Of a stretch of DNA of 50,829 nucleotides, positions 24,499 through 31,190 are shown piece by piece. Under the pieces are notes generated by a model. It was not told the origin of the DNA. It searched no databases and saw nothing but the letters and a program-made list of their open reading frames with translations. This DNA is from SIG607 sp036307305. Lineage in GTDB: Bacteria; Bacillota; Clostridia; Oscillospirales; Acutalibacteraceae. The stretch lies in contig JAXJXV010000003.1 of NCBI GenBank assembly GCA_036307305.1, forward strand, positions 1-50,829. The letters run 5' to 3'. Position 1 is the first letter of the stretch. Every line of letters starts with the position of its first letter. Position numbers and translations under genes: made by a program.

Positions 24499-25689
24499 AT
24501 GTTTAACTATGATATTATTGTGTGTGGCGGTGGACCTTCAGGCGTTTCTGCTGCAATTTCAGCAGGACGAAAGGGCATGAAGGTGCTTCTTGTTGAGAAA
24601 CAGAATTGTCTTGGTGGTATGTGGACAAGCGGTTATGTTTGTCCGCTTTTTGACGTTGTACAGGATACTCCTATTATTAATGAGTTGGTTGAAGAATTAA
24701 AATCAACTGATAATTGGGGCGGTTTTATCGGTGCTTCCTTTAACTACGAATTTATGAAGTATTTTCTTGAAAAGAAATGTATTGAAGTTGATGTAGATAT
24801 ATTATATGATACTACTTTTTTAGATATAGTTAAAATCAGTGATGGCTGGAAATTTAAGGTCAACAATATTAATGGTGTTGTAGAATATAATTGTAAAATA
24901 TGCATTGATGCTTCAGGTGATGCTGTTGTTGCTGATAAAGCAGGTGCACAGTGGCGTATCGGTGAAACTGATTACAAACAGTGTCAGGCTATGACTCTTA
25001 TGTTTCTTATCGGTAATTTACCGGCCGATTATACTAAAATGAAAAATTGTTATTCCGAACTCGAAACAGCATACAAAAATGCAGGTATGGACGTTGGTAA
25101 AATTCCTTTTAAAGTACCTTACATAATTCAGATACCAAATACAAATTTCGGAGTTGTTCAGCTAACCCATATGCATGGCTATGACCCACTGGATGCTTCG
25201 TCACGGACAATGGCTGTAATTGAAGGAAGAAGACAGATTATAGAAACTTTTTCCACTCTTAAAAACTATAATCCCGATTTTAAAGATATTGAGCTGATTA
25301 CTTCTGCCTCGCTTCTTGGAGTCAGAGAATCAAGAAGAATTGTGGGTGAATATGAAATAACGGTTCAGGATGCTTTAAACGGCAGTAGGTTTGAAGATAA
25401 AACGGCTTCCTGTTACTTTAATATGGACGTTCATGACGCGGTAAGCGGTGAACAGCACTGCACTCATATTAAACGTTTCGACGTGCCTTTCCGTTCATTT
25501 ATTCCTAAAGGACTGGATAATTTTCTTGTCGTCGGAAGATGCATTTCTGGTGACCACAGAGTAATGGCTGCTTACCGAGTGACAGGTGACTGCAGCGCAA
25601 TGGGTGACTGCGCGGGTAACGCTGCTGCTAACGCAATTATTAAAAATAAATCACTGCGCGATGTTACTCCCGATGAGCTATACAATTAA
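24499..25689 (+). CDS. FAD-dependent oxidoreductase (FAD_oxidored family)
   Basis: A 396-residue flavoprotein with the N-terminal dinucleotide motif GGGPSG in 'IIVCGGGPSGVSAAISAGRK' (residues about 9-14 carry the glycines), then 'VEKQNCLGGMWTSG'. A second conserved block, 'CIDASGDAVVADKAGA', and the C-terminal 'FLVVGRCISGDHRVMAAYRVTG' place it in the family of FAD-dependent oxidoreductases related to fumarate-reductase-like and geranylgeranyl-reductase-like proteins. The substrate is unknown. It starts eight bases after the XerD-like stop and is closed by a hairpin terminator, so it is probably the last gene of the spoIIM operon. Confidence 0.8.
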   Translation: MFNYDIIVCGGGPSGVSAAISAGRKGMKVLLVEKQNCLGGMWTSGYVCPLFDVVQDTPIINELVEELKSTDNWGGFIGASFNYEFMKYFLEKKCIEVDVDILYDTTFLDIVKISDGWKFKVNNINGVVEYNCKICIDASGDAVVADKAGAQWRIGETDYKQCQAMTLMFLIGNLPADYTKMKNCYSELETAYKNAGMDVGKIPFKVPYIIQIPNTNFGVVQLTHMHGYDPLDASSRTMAVIEGRRQIIETFSTLKNYNPDFKDIELITSASLLGVRESRRIVGEYEITVQDALNGSRFEDKTASCYFNMDVHDAVSGEQHCTHIKRFDVPFRSFIPKGLDNFLVVGRCISGDHRVMAAYRVTGDCSAMGDCAGNAAANAIIKNKSLRDVTPDELYN

Positions 25690-25694
25690 AATAT

Positions 25695-25725
25695 AAGACT
25701 GCAAACAAGCAGTCTTTATTTTTTG
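25695..25725 (+). terminator. Intrinsic terminator after the FAD oxidoreductase gene
   Basis: An 8-bp stem AAGACTGC (25695-25702) with GCAGTCTT (25709-25716), a 6-nt loop and a following TATTTTTTG tract. It separates the spoIIM operon from spoIVA. Confidence 0.85.
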
Positions 25726-25788
25726 TCATAAATATTTTTTTATTTCATATTCTTATACAAAGAGCTTAAATGAGCGGAGGAAAAGAAT

Positions 25789-27267
25789 ATGATAAAAGCA
25801 GGTATTTATGAGGATATAGCTGAAAGAACGGGAGGGGATATCTATATTGGAGTTGTGGGTCCTGTTCGTTCGGGAAAATCAACGTTTATAAAACAGTTTA
25901 TGAATAATCTTGTTATACCCAATATAACTGAAGAATTCAGCCGCGAACGCGCCAAGGATGAGCTTCCTCAATCTGCATCAGGAAGAACCATAATGACTAC
26001 AGAACCTAAATTTATTCCTGAAAATGCAGTTAGTATTTCTATAGACGGAAAATCAACTCTTCGTGTAAGAATGATTGACTGTGTGGGTTATATTGTTCCG
26101 AGCTCTCTAGGTTATATCGAAAATGAACAGCCGAGAATGGTAAGAACTCCTTGGTATGACGAGCCGGTTCCCTTTAATATGGCAGCAGAGGTAGGAACGC
26201 ATAAGGTAATTACCGAGCATTCTACGGTTGGTCTTGTAATAACTACAGACGGAAGCATAAGCGATATCCCAAGAGATGAATATGAAGAAGCTGAAGAGAG
26301 GGTTATTAATGAATTAAAGGAAATCAATAAACCTTTTGCCGTTATACTTAATTGTATGTATCCTGAGTCATCGGATAGTAAAAATCTATGCGAAAAATTA
26401 AACGAAAAATATAATGTTCCTGTAGTTGCGCTGAATTGTCTTGAACTTAACGAAGAGCAGATTGGCGAGATTTTATATAAAATTCTTAAAGAGTTTCCAA
26501 TAAAAGAGCTATTTTTTGATTATCCTGAATGGATTAATAAATTACCGCTGGGGCATTGGCTCAAGGATGATATCATAACATCAATTAAAGATAGCTGTAA
26601 ATCGGTTATCAATGTAAAAGATATTGATAAACTTACTGAATTATCTGAAAACAGTGATTATATAAACAAGGTACGCGTCGATAAAATTAATTACGGAAAT
26701 GGTACTGCTGTAATTGCAATGGAGATTGCAAGGGATTTGTTTTATAAGGTTCTCAAGGAATTAACAGGAATAGAAATCAATAATGACAGTGCTTTAATGT
26801 CAAATATTGTTTCTCTTTCGAAAATTCAAAATGACTACGCGCGTATAAAAAATGCACTTGATGAAGTTGAGGCAACGGGATACGGTATTGTAATGCCCAG
26901 TATTGAAGAATTAAAGCTTCAGGAACCTGAAATTATGAAACAGGGCGGAAGGTACGGTGTACGACTCAGAGCGTCAGCGCCCTCAATTCATATGATGAAA
27001 GCTGATATTACTACCGAAATCAGTCCTATCGTAGGTACAGAAAAGCAAAGCGAAGACCTTATTATGTACTTGCTCAGCGAATTTGATGAAGACCCGATTA
27101 AAATATGGGATTCGAATATTTTCGGAAAGTCACTTCATGAGCTTGTAAACGAAGGATTGCACACAAAATTATCAAGAATGCCCAGTGATGCAAGAATGAG
27201 ATTACAGGAAACCCTTGAAAGAGTGATAAACGAAGGCTGCAGCGGTTTGATTTGCATAATTTTATAA
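25789..27267 (+). CDS. spoIVA: Stage IV sporulation protein A (spore coat ATPase)
   Basis: A 492-residue match to SpoIVA, the ATPase that polymerises on the forespore surface and forms the base of the spore coat. Walker A is GPVRSGKST near residue 24. The N-terminal 'GIYEDIAERTGGDIYIGVVG' and the C-terminal 'LVNEGLHTKLSRMPSDAR' and 'INEGCSGLICIIL' are diagnostic; the extreme C-terminus is the membrane-anchoring end in Bacillus. Full length. GGAGG lies eight bases before the ATG. A TATACAAA element at 25754-25761 could be a sigma-E -10, but I see no good -35 at 14-15 bp. Confidence 0.97.
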   Translation: MIKAGIYEDIAERTGGDIYIGVVGPVRSGKSTFIKQFMNNLVIPNITEEFSRERAKDELPQSASGRTIMTTEPKFIPENAVSISIDGKSTLRVRMIDCVGYIVPSSLGYIENEQPRMVRTPWYDEPVPFNMAAEVGTHKVITEHSTVGLVITTDGSISDIPRDEYEEAEERVINELKEINKPFAVILNCMYPESSDSKNLCEKLNEKYNVPVVALNCLELNEEQIGEILYKILKEFPIKELFFDYPEWINKLPLGHWLKDDIITSIKDSCKSVINVKDIDKLTELSENSDYINKVRVDKINYGNGTAVIAMEIARDLFYKVLKELTGIEINNDSALMSNIVSLSKIQNDYARIKNALDEVEATGYGIVMPSIEELKLQEPEIMKQGGRYGVRLRASAPSIHMMKADITTEISPIVGTEKQSEDLIMYLLSEFDEDPIKIWDSNIFGKSLHELVNEGLHTKLSRMPSDARMRLQETLERVINEGCSGLICIIL

Positions 27268-27295
27268 AAAAAGCCACACTTGTGTGGCTTTTTTT
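27266..27295. terminator. Bidirectional terminator between spoIVA and the recombinase gene
   Basis: A 14-bp perfect stem (27266-27279 with 27282-27295) with A-run and T-run on both sides. It starts within the spoIVA stop codon and ends within the stop codon of the opposing gene. Confidence 0.93.
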
Positions 27296-28289
27296 AATGG
27301 GTATCATTATCTTTTTTAGTTATTTTAGCAAGTGGGTTGGAATTAATAGCGTTTTCTATTTGTTTATCTGCAACGTGTGTATAAATCTGTGTTGTTCCAA
27401 GATTAGCGTGACCTAAAATATCTTTGAGAACACGTATATCAACACCACCTTCCTGATACATAAGTGTGGCTGCAGTGTGACGAAGCTTATGTGTAGAGAA
27501 ACCTCTGCCTGACAGTCCTGCTTTATCTAGATATGTATTTACGAGATGCTGAACGGTTTTGTTACTCAAACGACGTTTATTACGGCTGATAAATAAAGCA
27601 TTTGCATGATTTGGCGGAATGTCTTTTATAGGACGAACCCGAAGATAACCGTTGAGAGCGTCTATACAAGCTTTATTAAGGTAAACGATTCTTTCTTTAT
27701 TACCCTTACCAAGCAGCCTTAACGCGCCGTCGGGGTTAATGTCGGTAAGATTTATACCGCAAAGCTCAGACAGACGCATACCGCAATTAAGGAAAAATAC
27801 TAATATACAATAATCTCTTTCCTTGTTTGGCCCGTCCACACACTCAAGTAGTTTTACCGACTCTTCAAAGGTAAGATGGCGGGGGAGGGTCTTCTTAATT
27901 GTTGGTGTTTCAAGTAAGGCTGCGGGATTGGATTCAAGCACACCAAGATGAGAATGTAAATATTTAAAATATATCCTTAATGTAGAAGCTTTTCTGGCTC
28001 GGGTAGTCGTGCTGTTATTTCTCTCATTTTTGCAGTATACCAAAAATGCGTGTAGGTCTTGTAATGTAACAGTTTTAAGTATTTCTGCATCAATGTCGTT
28101 AATGGGGATTTCGTTGAATTCTAAATCTTTAGAAACCTTACCGCGCAATATTTTAAGGAATCTGAAAAATGTGGTTAAGTCATGATAATATTCCTCAACC
28201 GATAAGGAAGACTTAACCTTAATGGATTCACTGTAGGTAAGAAAATTTCTTAAAATATCAGGCGAATTATACAAAACTTCATATTTCAC
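27294..28289 (-). CDS. Tyrosine recombinase, XerC/XerD family, complete active site
   Basis: A 331-residue site-specific recombinase. It has an N-terminal core-binding domain (about 10-115) and a catalytic domain with the full set Arg172 (CGMRLSEL), Lys195 (LLGKGNKER), His267 and Arg270 (THKLRH), His294 (LGHANLGTT) and Tyr303. It lacks the long arm-binding N-terminus of phage integrases, so it resembles a chromosomal Xer protein. The start is GTG with GAGGTG eight bases upstream. The promoter -10 overlaps a 13-base repeat shared with a dif-like palindrome about 0.5 kb upstream. It stands alone, convergent with spoIVA. It could be a chromosome-dimer resolvase, an element-borne recombinase or an invertase. 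Confidence 0.92.
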   Translation of the reverse strand: MKYEVLYNSPDILRNFLTYSESIKVKSSLSVEEYYHDLTTFFRFLKILRGKVSKDLEFNEIPINDIDAEILKTVTLQDLHAFLVYCKNERNNSTTTRARKASTLRIYFKYLHSHLGVLESNPAALLETPTIKKTLPRHLTFEESVKLLECVDGPNKERDYCILVFFLNCGMRLSELCGINLTDINPDGALRLLGKGNKERIVYLNKACIDALNGYLRVRPIKDIPPNHANALFISRNKRRLSNKTVQHLVNTYLDKAGLSGRGFSTHKLRHTAATLMYQEGGVDIRVLKDILGHANLGTTQIYTHVADKQIENAINSNPLAKITKKDNDTH

Positions 28290-28322
28290 AATAACAACAC
28301 CTCAGTTCCAATTATACAAAAC
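28265..28322 (-). repeat. Two direct copies of a 13-base recombinase-arm-like motif at the recombinase gene start
   Basis: AATTATACAAAAC is at 28265-28277, inside codons 5-9 of the recombinase, and again at 28310-28322, in its promoter. Twelve of these bases recur as both arms of the palindrome at 28812-28843. Confidence 0.7.
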
Positions 28323-28339
28323 TTTTAACAATTAGTCAA
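28311..28339 (-). promoter_or_regulatory. Promoter of the recombinase gene
   Basis: Read on the minus strand: TTGACT (28339-28334), a 17-bp spacer and a perfect TATAAT (28316-28311). The -10 box is inside the second 13-base repeat, so a protein bound to the repeat would block transcription. Confidence 0.8.
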
Positions 28340-28492
28340 TGAAATTATGAATAGGAAACACCATGAACTTAATATATTAAAAACATGTGTAGCAAAGTGT
28401 TATAGATGTATAACTACTATGTATGAGACAAAACAGCATATAAATAGTAAAAGATAATTTTGATGATTAAATAATTAAAAAATCAAAAAATA

Positions 28493-28578
28493 AACTTTAA
28501 TCAGTTAATTTCAATCAATGAATGTATCGTTCAGAGAAAACTGATTAAAGTTATAAATACTATACTTTAATCAGTTTT
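28493..28578. repeat. Stem-loop with 14-bp arms and a third arm copy
   Basis: AAAACTGATTAAAG (28537-28550) and CTTTAATCAGTTTT (28565-28578) are perfect inverted arms around a 14-nt loop. A third copy, AACTTTAATCAGTT, is at 28493-28506. AT-rich, without a T-tract typical of a terminator. Confidence 0.75.
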
Positions 28579-28811
28579 GTTATAATGTATAATGTATCGT
28601 CTCAAATAATTCTATTTAAGTATATTTATTTGATTATAATGTTTAATCTAAAATAATGTTATTAATTTTTAACATCGAAATGTATTAAAGATAAATGCGT
28701 TAAAGATAAAATGCACTCAATTTATAATAGCATACGATTTGGTTGTATATAAGTATCGAATGCAGCGGTAAATAGTGCCATTTAGCATTAAATAGCCTGT
28801 TTCACTCCCCT

Positions 28812-28843
28812 TAATTATACAAAACATTCATTTTGTATAATTA
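28812..28843. repeat. dif-like palindrome: 13-bp arms around a 6-bp centre
   Basis: TAATTATACAAAA (28812-28824), centre CATTCA, TTTTGTATAATTA (28831-28843). Perfect arms with a six-base asymmetric spacer are the architecture of Xer/dif and other tyrosine-recombinase core sites. The right arm TTTTGTATAAT is similar to Xer arms of the TTATGTAAACT type. The low GC content and absence of a T-run make a terminator unlikely. Confidence 0.6.
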
Positions 28844-28876
28844 GAGTTATAAAACAAGGGGGTACTCACCTAACAA

Positions 28877-28902
28877 AAAATCGGCGCATAAGCACCGATT
28901 TT
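28877..28902 (-). terminator. Intrinsic terminator of the 103-residue hypothetical gene
   Basis: An 11-bp stem in the minus-strand transcript (28902-28892 with 28887-28877), with one G-U pair and an A/T-rich 4-nt loop, followed by six T. On the plus strand the same stem has a C-A mismatch, so it favours the minus direction. Confidence 0.75.
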
Positions 28903-28905
28903 ACG

Positions 28906-29217
28906 TTATTCTGCTCTTTTAATTTCAATAGGATTAGTAAGATATCTTAACTCACCAGTATATTTAAGTGAGCTGAGAATATTTGGAATAAGAGTTTCGA
29001 ACTCACTCTTCTTATATTTTATATCTGTAGAAATAAATTGTGAACCAAGACCTGTTTTTGTGTCAAGCGCAATATAAACGTACTTTTCGCACTGTTTATA
29101 GTAATATACCAAGAAACGCTCATCAAACGTAAAAGCGTACTGTGCGCCTCTGTATACATAATTGTTTTCACAGAATTCTAAAAACATTGCCTCGTCTTCT
29201 GTAGTAATATTAAACAT
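28906..29217 (-). CDS. Hypothetical protein, 103 residues
   Basis: Not recognised. A small soluble protein without signal peptide or membrane helix, rich in aromatic residues ('FCENNYVYRGAQYAFTF', 'LVYYYKQCEKYVYIALD'); the alternating pattern suggests a beta-rich fold. AAAGGTG is six bases before ATG 29217; the codons GTG 29226 and ATG 29220 overlap or crowd that site. It has its own strong promoter and terminator, placed after yfcE in the same direction. Confidence 0.75.
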   Translation of the reverse strand: MFNITTEDEAMFLEFCENNYVYRGAQYAFTFDERFLVYYYKQCEKYVYIALDTKTGLGSQFISTDIKYKKSEFETLIPNILSSLKYTGELRYLTNPIEIKRAE

Positions 29218-29246
29218 CATTATCACCTTTCGTATTGTTTTTTAAA

Positions 29247-29275
29247 ATTGTAACAAAGTATACAGAAATTGTCAA
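29247..29275 (-). promoter_or_regulatory. Sigma-A promoter of the 103-residue hypothetical gene
   Basis: On the minus strand: a perfect TTGACA (29275-29270), a 17-bp spacer and TACAAT (29252-29247). It begins five bases after the yfcE stop codon. Confidence 0.82.
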
Positions 29276-29279
29276 TAGC

Positions 29280-29822
29280 TTACAAAGAAATAGAATGAAT
29301 TGTTTTTCCGTCAAGGGTCTTCCAAGTAAACGTAGTATCTTCAAAAATTATATATCCGCGCTCGGTATTGTTTTTTGGAATAGATACGGAACCGGGGTTA
29401 AAGTAGTAATACCCTTCCCTTTCTTCATAAGCCGTTATATGAGTGTGACCGTTTAGCAAAATATCGCCTTTGTTAAAATTAGGCAGATTATCAGGATTAA
29501 ATATATGACCGTGTGTAGCGTAAATTAAACGGTTTTTGCAAAGTAGTATCGCATAATCTGCCAATATAGGAAAATCAAGCACCATTTGGTCTACTTCGGT
29601 ATCGCAGTTACCTCTTACGGCAATAATCTTTTCTTTTATACCGTTAAGCATTGAAATAACTGTTTTGGGAGCATATCCATCAGGTAAATCGTTACGAGGA
29701 CCGTGGTATAAAAGGTCACCTAAAAGCAAAATTTTGTCAGCATTTTCCTTATTAAGCGCGTTAATAAGCTTTTCACAGTATATAGCTGAACCGTGAATAT
29801 CAGATGCAATTAAAAATTTCAT
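29280..29822 (-). CDS. yfcE: YfcE/MJ0936-family metallophosphoesterase
   Basis: A 180-residue calcineurin-type phosphodiesterase with all metal-binding blocks: 'ASDIHGS' (D-x-H), 'LLLGDLLYHGPRN' (GDxx), 'VRGNCD' (GNxD), 'ATHGHIF' and 'NGHTHITAY' (GHTH), then 'NPGSVSIPKN'. YfcE proteins hydrolyse phosphodiesters in vitro; the physiological substrate is unknown. The ATG has AGGAG upstream and lies 11 bases after the nuclease gene, so it is probably co-transcribed with it. Confidence 0.92.
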   Translation of the reverse strand: MKFLIASDIHGSAIYCEKLINALNKENADKILLLGDLLYHGPRNDLPDGYAPKTVISMLNGIKEKIIAVRGNCDTEVDQMVLDFPILADYAILLCKNRLIYATHGHIFNPDNLPNFNKGDILLNGHTHITAYEEREGYYYFNPGSVSIPKNNTERGYIIFEDTTFTWKTLDGKTIHSISL

Positions 29823-29833
29823 AATAATAACTC

Positions 29834-30793
29834 CTATCTGTCTTTAAGACACACCTTACAGCAGGTATATCCATTATTTTCCAGCGTATCTATGCTTTCG
29901 TTTGAAAGTTTTTTATTTTCTTCTTTTATTTCATTTGCATATCTGCAGTCAGATAAATGAATTTTTTTCGTATTAACATTAAGAGTATACGTAACCTTGT
30001 CTTCAGTTTGTGACTCTGCAGTGCTTTCAACGTTGCTTTTGCCTTTGTAATAGCTTTCCCCATTTGAATAGTCTATAACTATATCAGGCTGTGCGTTATA
30101 AGCGTAAACGTTAAAGCATACGCCTTCTCCGTTGTCTTCAATGGAGTACCCCTCCATTTGTACGCCATTTGCCAACAGATTATCACCGTTAAAAATTGGA
30201 GTTACTCTGTATAAGACGTGGTTATTCGTTTCTTTTACATAGTCGGCAATCAAATTTTCAAATGGTAACATTCCTTCAATATTGAGATATCTTGTACCTG
30301 TTATAAGATTTTTTTCATTAGCATTTTCACCGGTCAACTGATATCCTATTAAATGACATCTGTTATATAAATATTTGCCGTCAACACAATCGTACTTTAC
30401 GGTATGCCAACCTGTAGGCTTGACCTGACCGATACTTCCCCTTTCCTCAGTAGGCATAATATCTTTACCTACACAGGCAATAGCTACACCACACCGACCA
30501 AGCTTATCTAATTGTGAGTACTCTTCAAAAGAAGTAGCTTTTAGTAACGAACTACCATCAAAGCTTGGTACGTTATTGTTAATTACTATATAAGCAGTTT
30601 TTCCGTCAAATTCAGGAATTGATGCAACGTCTACTTCTTTGCTATTGATAACAGAACTGTTATTACTGATATATGATTCCTCAACGCTCTGTTGAACTGA
30701 ACTATCAGTAACAGTACCGTCCGTGCATCCGTAACAGAAAATCAGACAAAGAATCAGTAATATTCCAATAATGCTTTTAATGAATGTTTTCAT
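29834..30793 (-). CDS. Lipoprotein DNA/RNA non-specific endonuclease (EndA-like) with C-terminal Cys-rich domain
   Basis: A 319-residue exported protein. Residues 1-23 form a lipoprotein signal peptide with the lipid cysteine at Cys23. A Ser/Asn-rich linker leads to a beta-beta-alpha-metal nuclease domain (about 60-235), related to streptococcal EndA/DNA-entry nucleases: 'YNRCHLIGYQLTGENANEKN' with catalytic His147 and metal-binding Asn. The usual DRGH motif is NRCH here. The C-terminal part (about 275-317, HLSDC...CCKVC) looks like a small Cys/His metal-binding domain seen on other secreted nucleases. It would degrade extracellular nucleic acid. The start overlaps the previous gene by four bases (ATGA). 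Confidence 0.85.
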   Translation of the reverse strand: MKTFIKSIIGILLILCLIFCYGCTDGTVTDSSVQQSVEESYISNNSSVINSKEVDVASIPEFDGKTAYIVINNNVPSFDGSSLLKATSFEEYSQLDKLGRCGVAIACVGKDIMPTEERGSIGQVKPTGWHTVKYDCVDGKYLYNRCHLIGYQLTGENANEKNLITGTRYLNIEGMLPFENLIADYVKETNNHVLYRVTPIFNGDNLLANGVQMEGYSIEDNGEGVCFNVYAYNAQPDIVIDYSNGESYYKGKSNVESTAESQTEDKVTYTLNVNTKKIHLSDCRYANEIKEENKKLSNESIDTLENNGYTCCKVCLKDR

Positions 30794-31188
30794 TCATAAA
30801 TCTCCTCAGTGATAATATCGTGCGAATTACCTGTAAAATCAGTAGTGTGGGTTAATTTTTTGTCAGCAAAAAAGGATAAATCAATTTTTATATCTGACGG
30901 ATATATCTTATTCCATTTATAAACGATTAATTTTTCGATTTTGTTTTTGTACAAAACAAAGGAATCATCTTCGCAAAAGCAATAGTCCTCCGTATCTGCA
31001 ATCAGTAAAAAATCGTTGCTAATAAGTATGTTATTGTCACAGAATATTTTAGATGAGTATTGATTCATTCTTAAGGGTTTGCCGCTTGTTAGTTTTAAAA
31101 TTCTGCTGATTAATTTTTTATCTCTGCTCTGTCTTCTGTTATTAAAAGATATACCGTTGTTATCATCCAGACAAATAATTATATTCAT
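30790..31188 (-). CDS. Conserved hypothetical protein linked to the nuclease gene
   Basis: A 132-residue cytoplasmic protein without signal peptide. 'IICLDDNNGISFNNRRQSRDK' (key part DDNNG.SFN.RRQS.D) and 'VYKWNKIYPSD' are conserved in a small family I recall from Clostridia, usually next to an EndA-like nuclease gene and sometimes mislabelled 'ribonuclease Z'. No metallo-beta-lactamase HxHxDH motif is present, so that name is not supported. ATG 31188 has AAGGAA eight bases upstream; the TTG at 31194 is too close to it. Overlap with the nuclease start implies they work together, perhaps as a regulatory or protective partner, which is inference. Confidence 0.7.
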   Translation of the reverse strand: MNIIICLDDNNGISFNNRRQSRDKKLISRILKLTSGKPLRMNQYSSKIFCDNNILISNDFLLIADTEDYCFCEDDSFVLYKNKIEKLIVYKWNKIYPSDIKIDLSFFADKKLTHTTDFTGNSHDIITEEIYE

Positions 31189-31190
31189 AA

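Larger units (their letters stand above)
28290..28905. other. 616-bp AT-rich intergenic region with repeats, no gene
   Basis: No open frame with a ribosome site is seen. Structures present: the recombinase promoter, a stem-loop with an extra copy of its arm, direct repeats TTAAAGATAAATGC (28685-28698) and TTAAAGATAAAATGC (28700-28714), two copies of AATGTATCGT (28521-28530 and 28591-28600), and the dif-like palindrome. It is much more repetitive than any other gap in the window. Confidence 0.7.

Noticed and set aside
25726..25761. Sigma-E promoter of spoIVA
   Set aside because: TATACAAA (25754-25761) is a fair -10, but the only good -35-like AAATATT (25730-25736) is 17 bp away instead of 14-15; not called as a feature.
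28812..28843. Transcription terminator
   Set aside because: Stem is almost all A/T, the loop-side run is not followed by a T-tract, and no gene ends next to it; a proper terminator for the neighbour is at 28877-28902.
30790..31188. Ribonuclease Z
   Set aside because: The name is sometimes attached to this family, but no metallo-beta-lactamase motif is present and the protein is only 132 residues.
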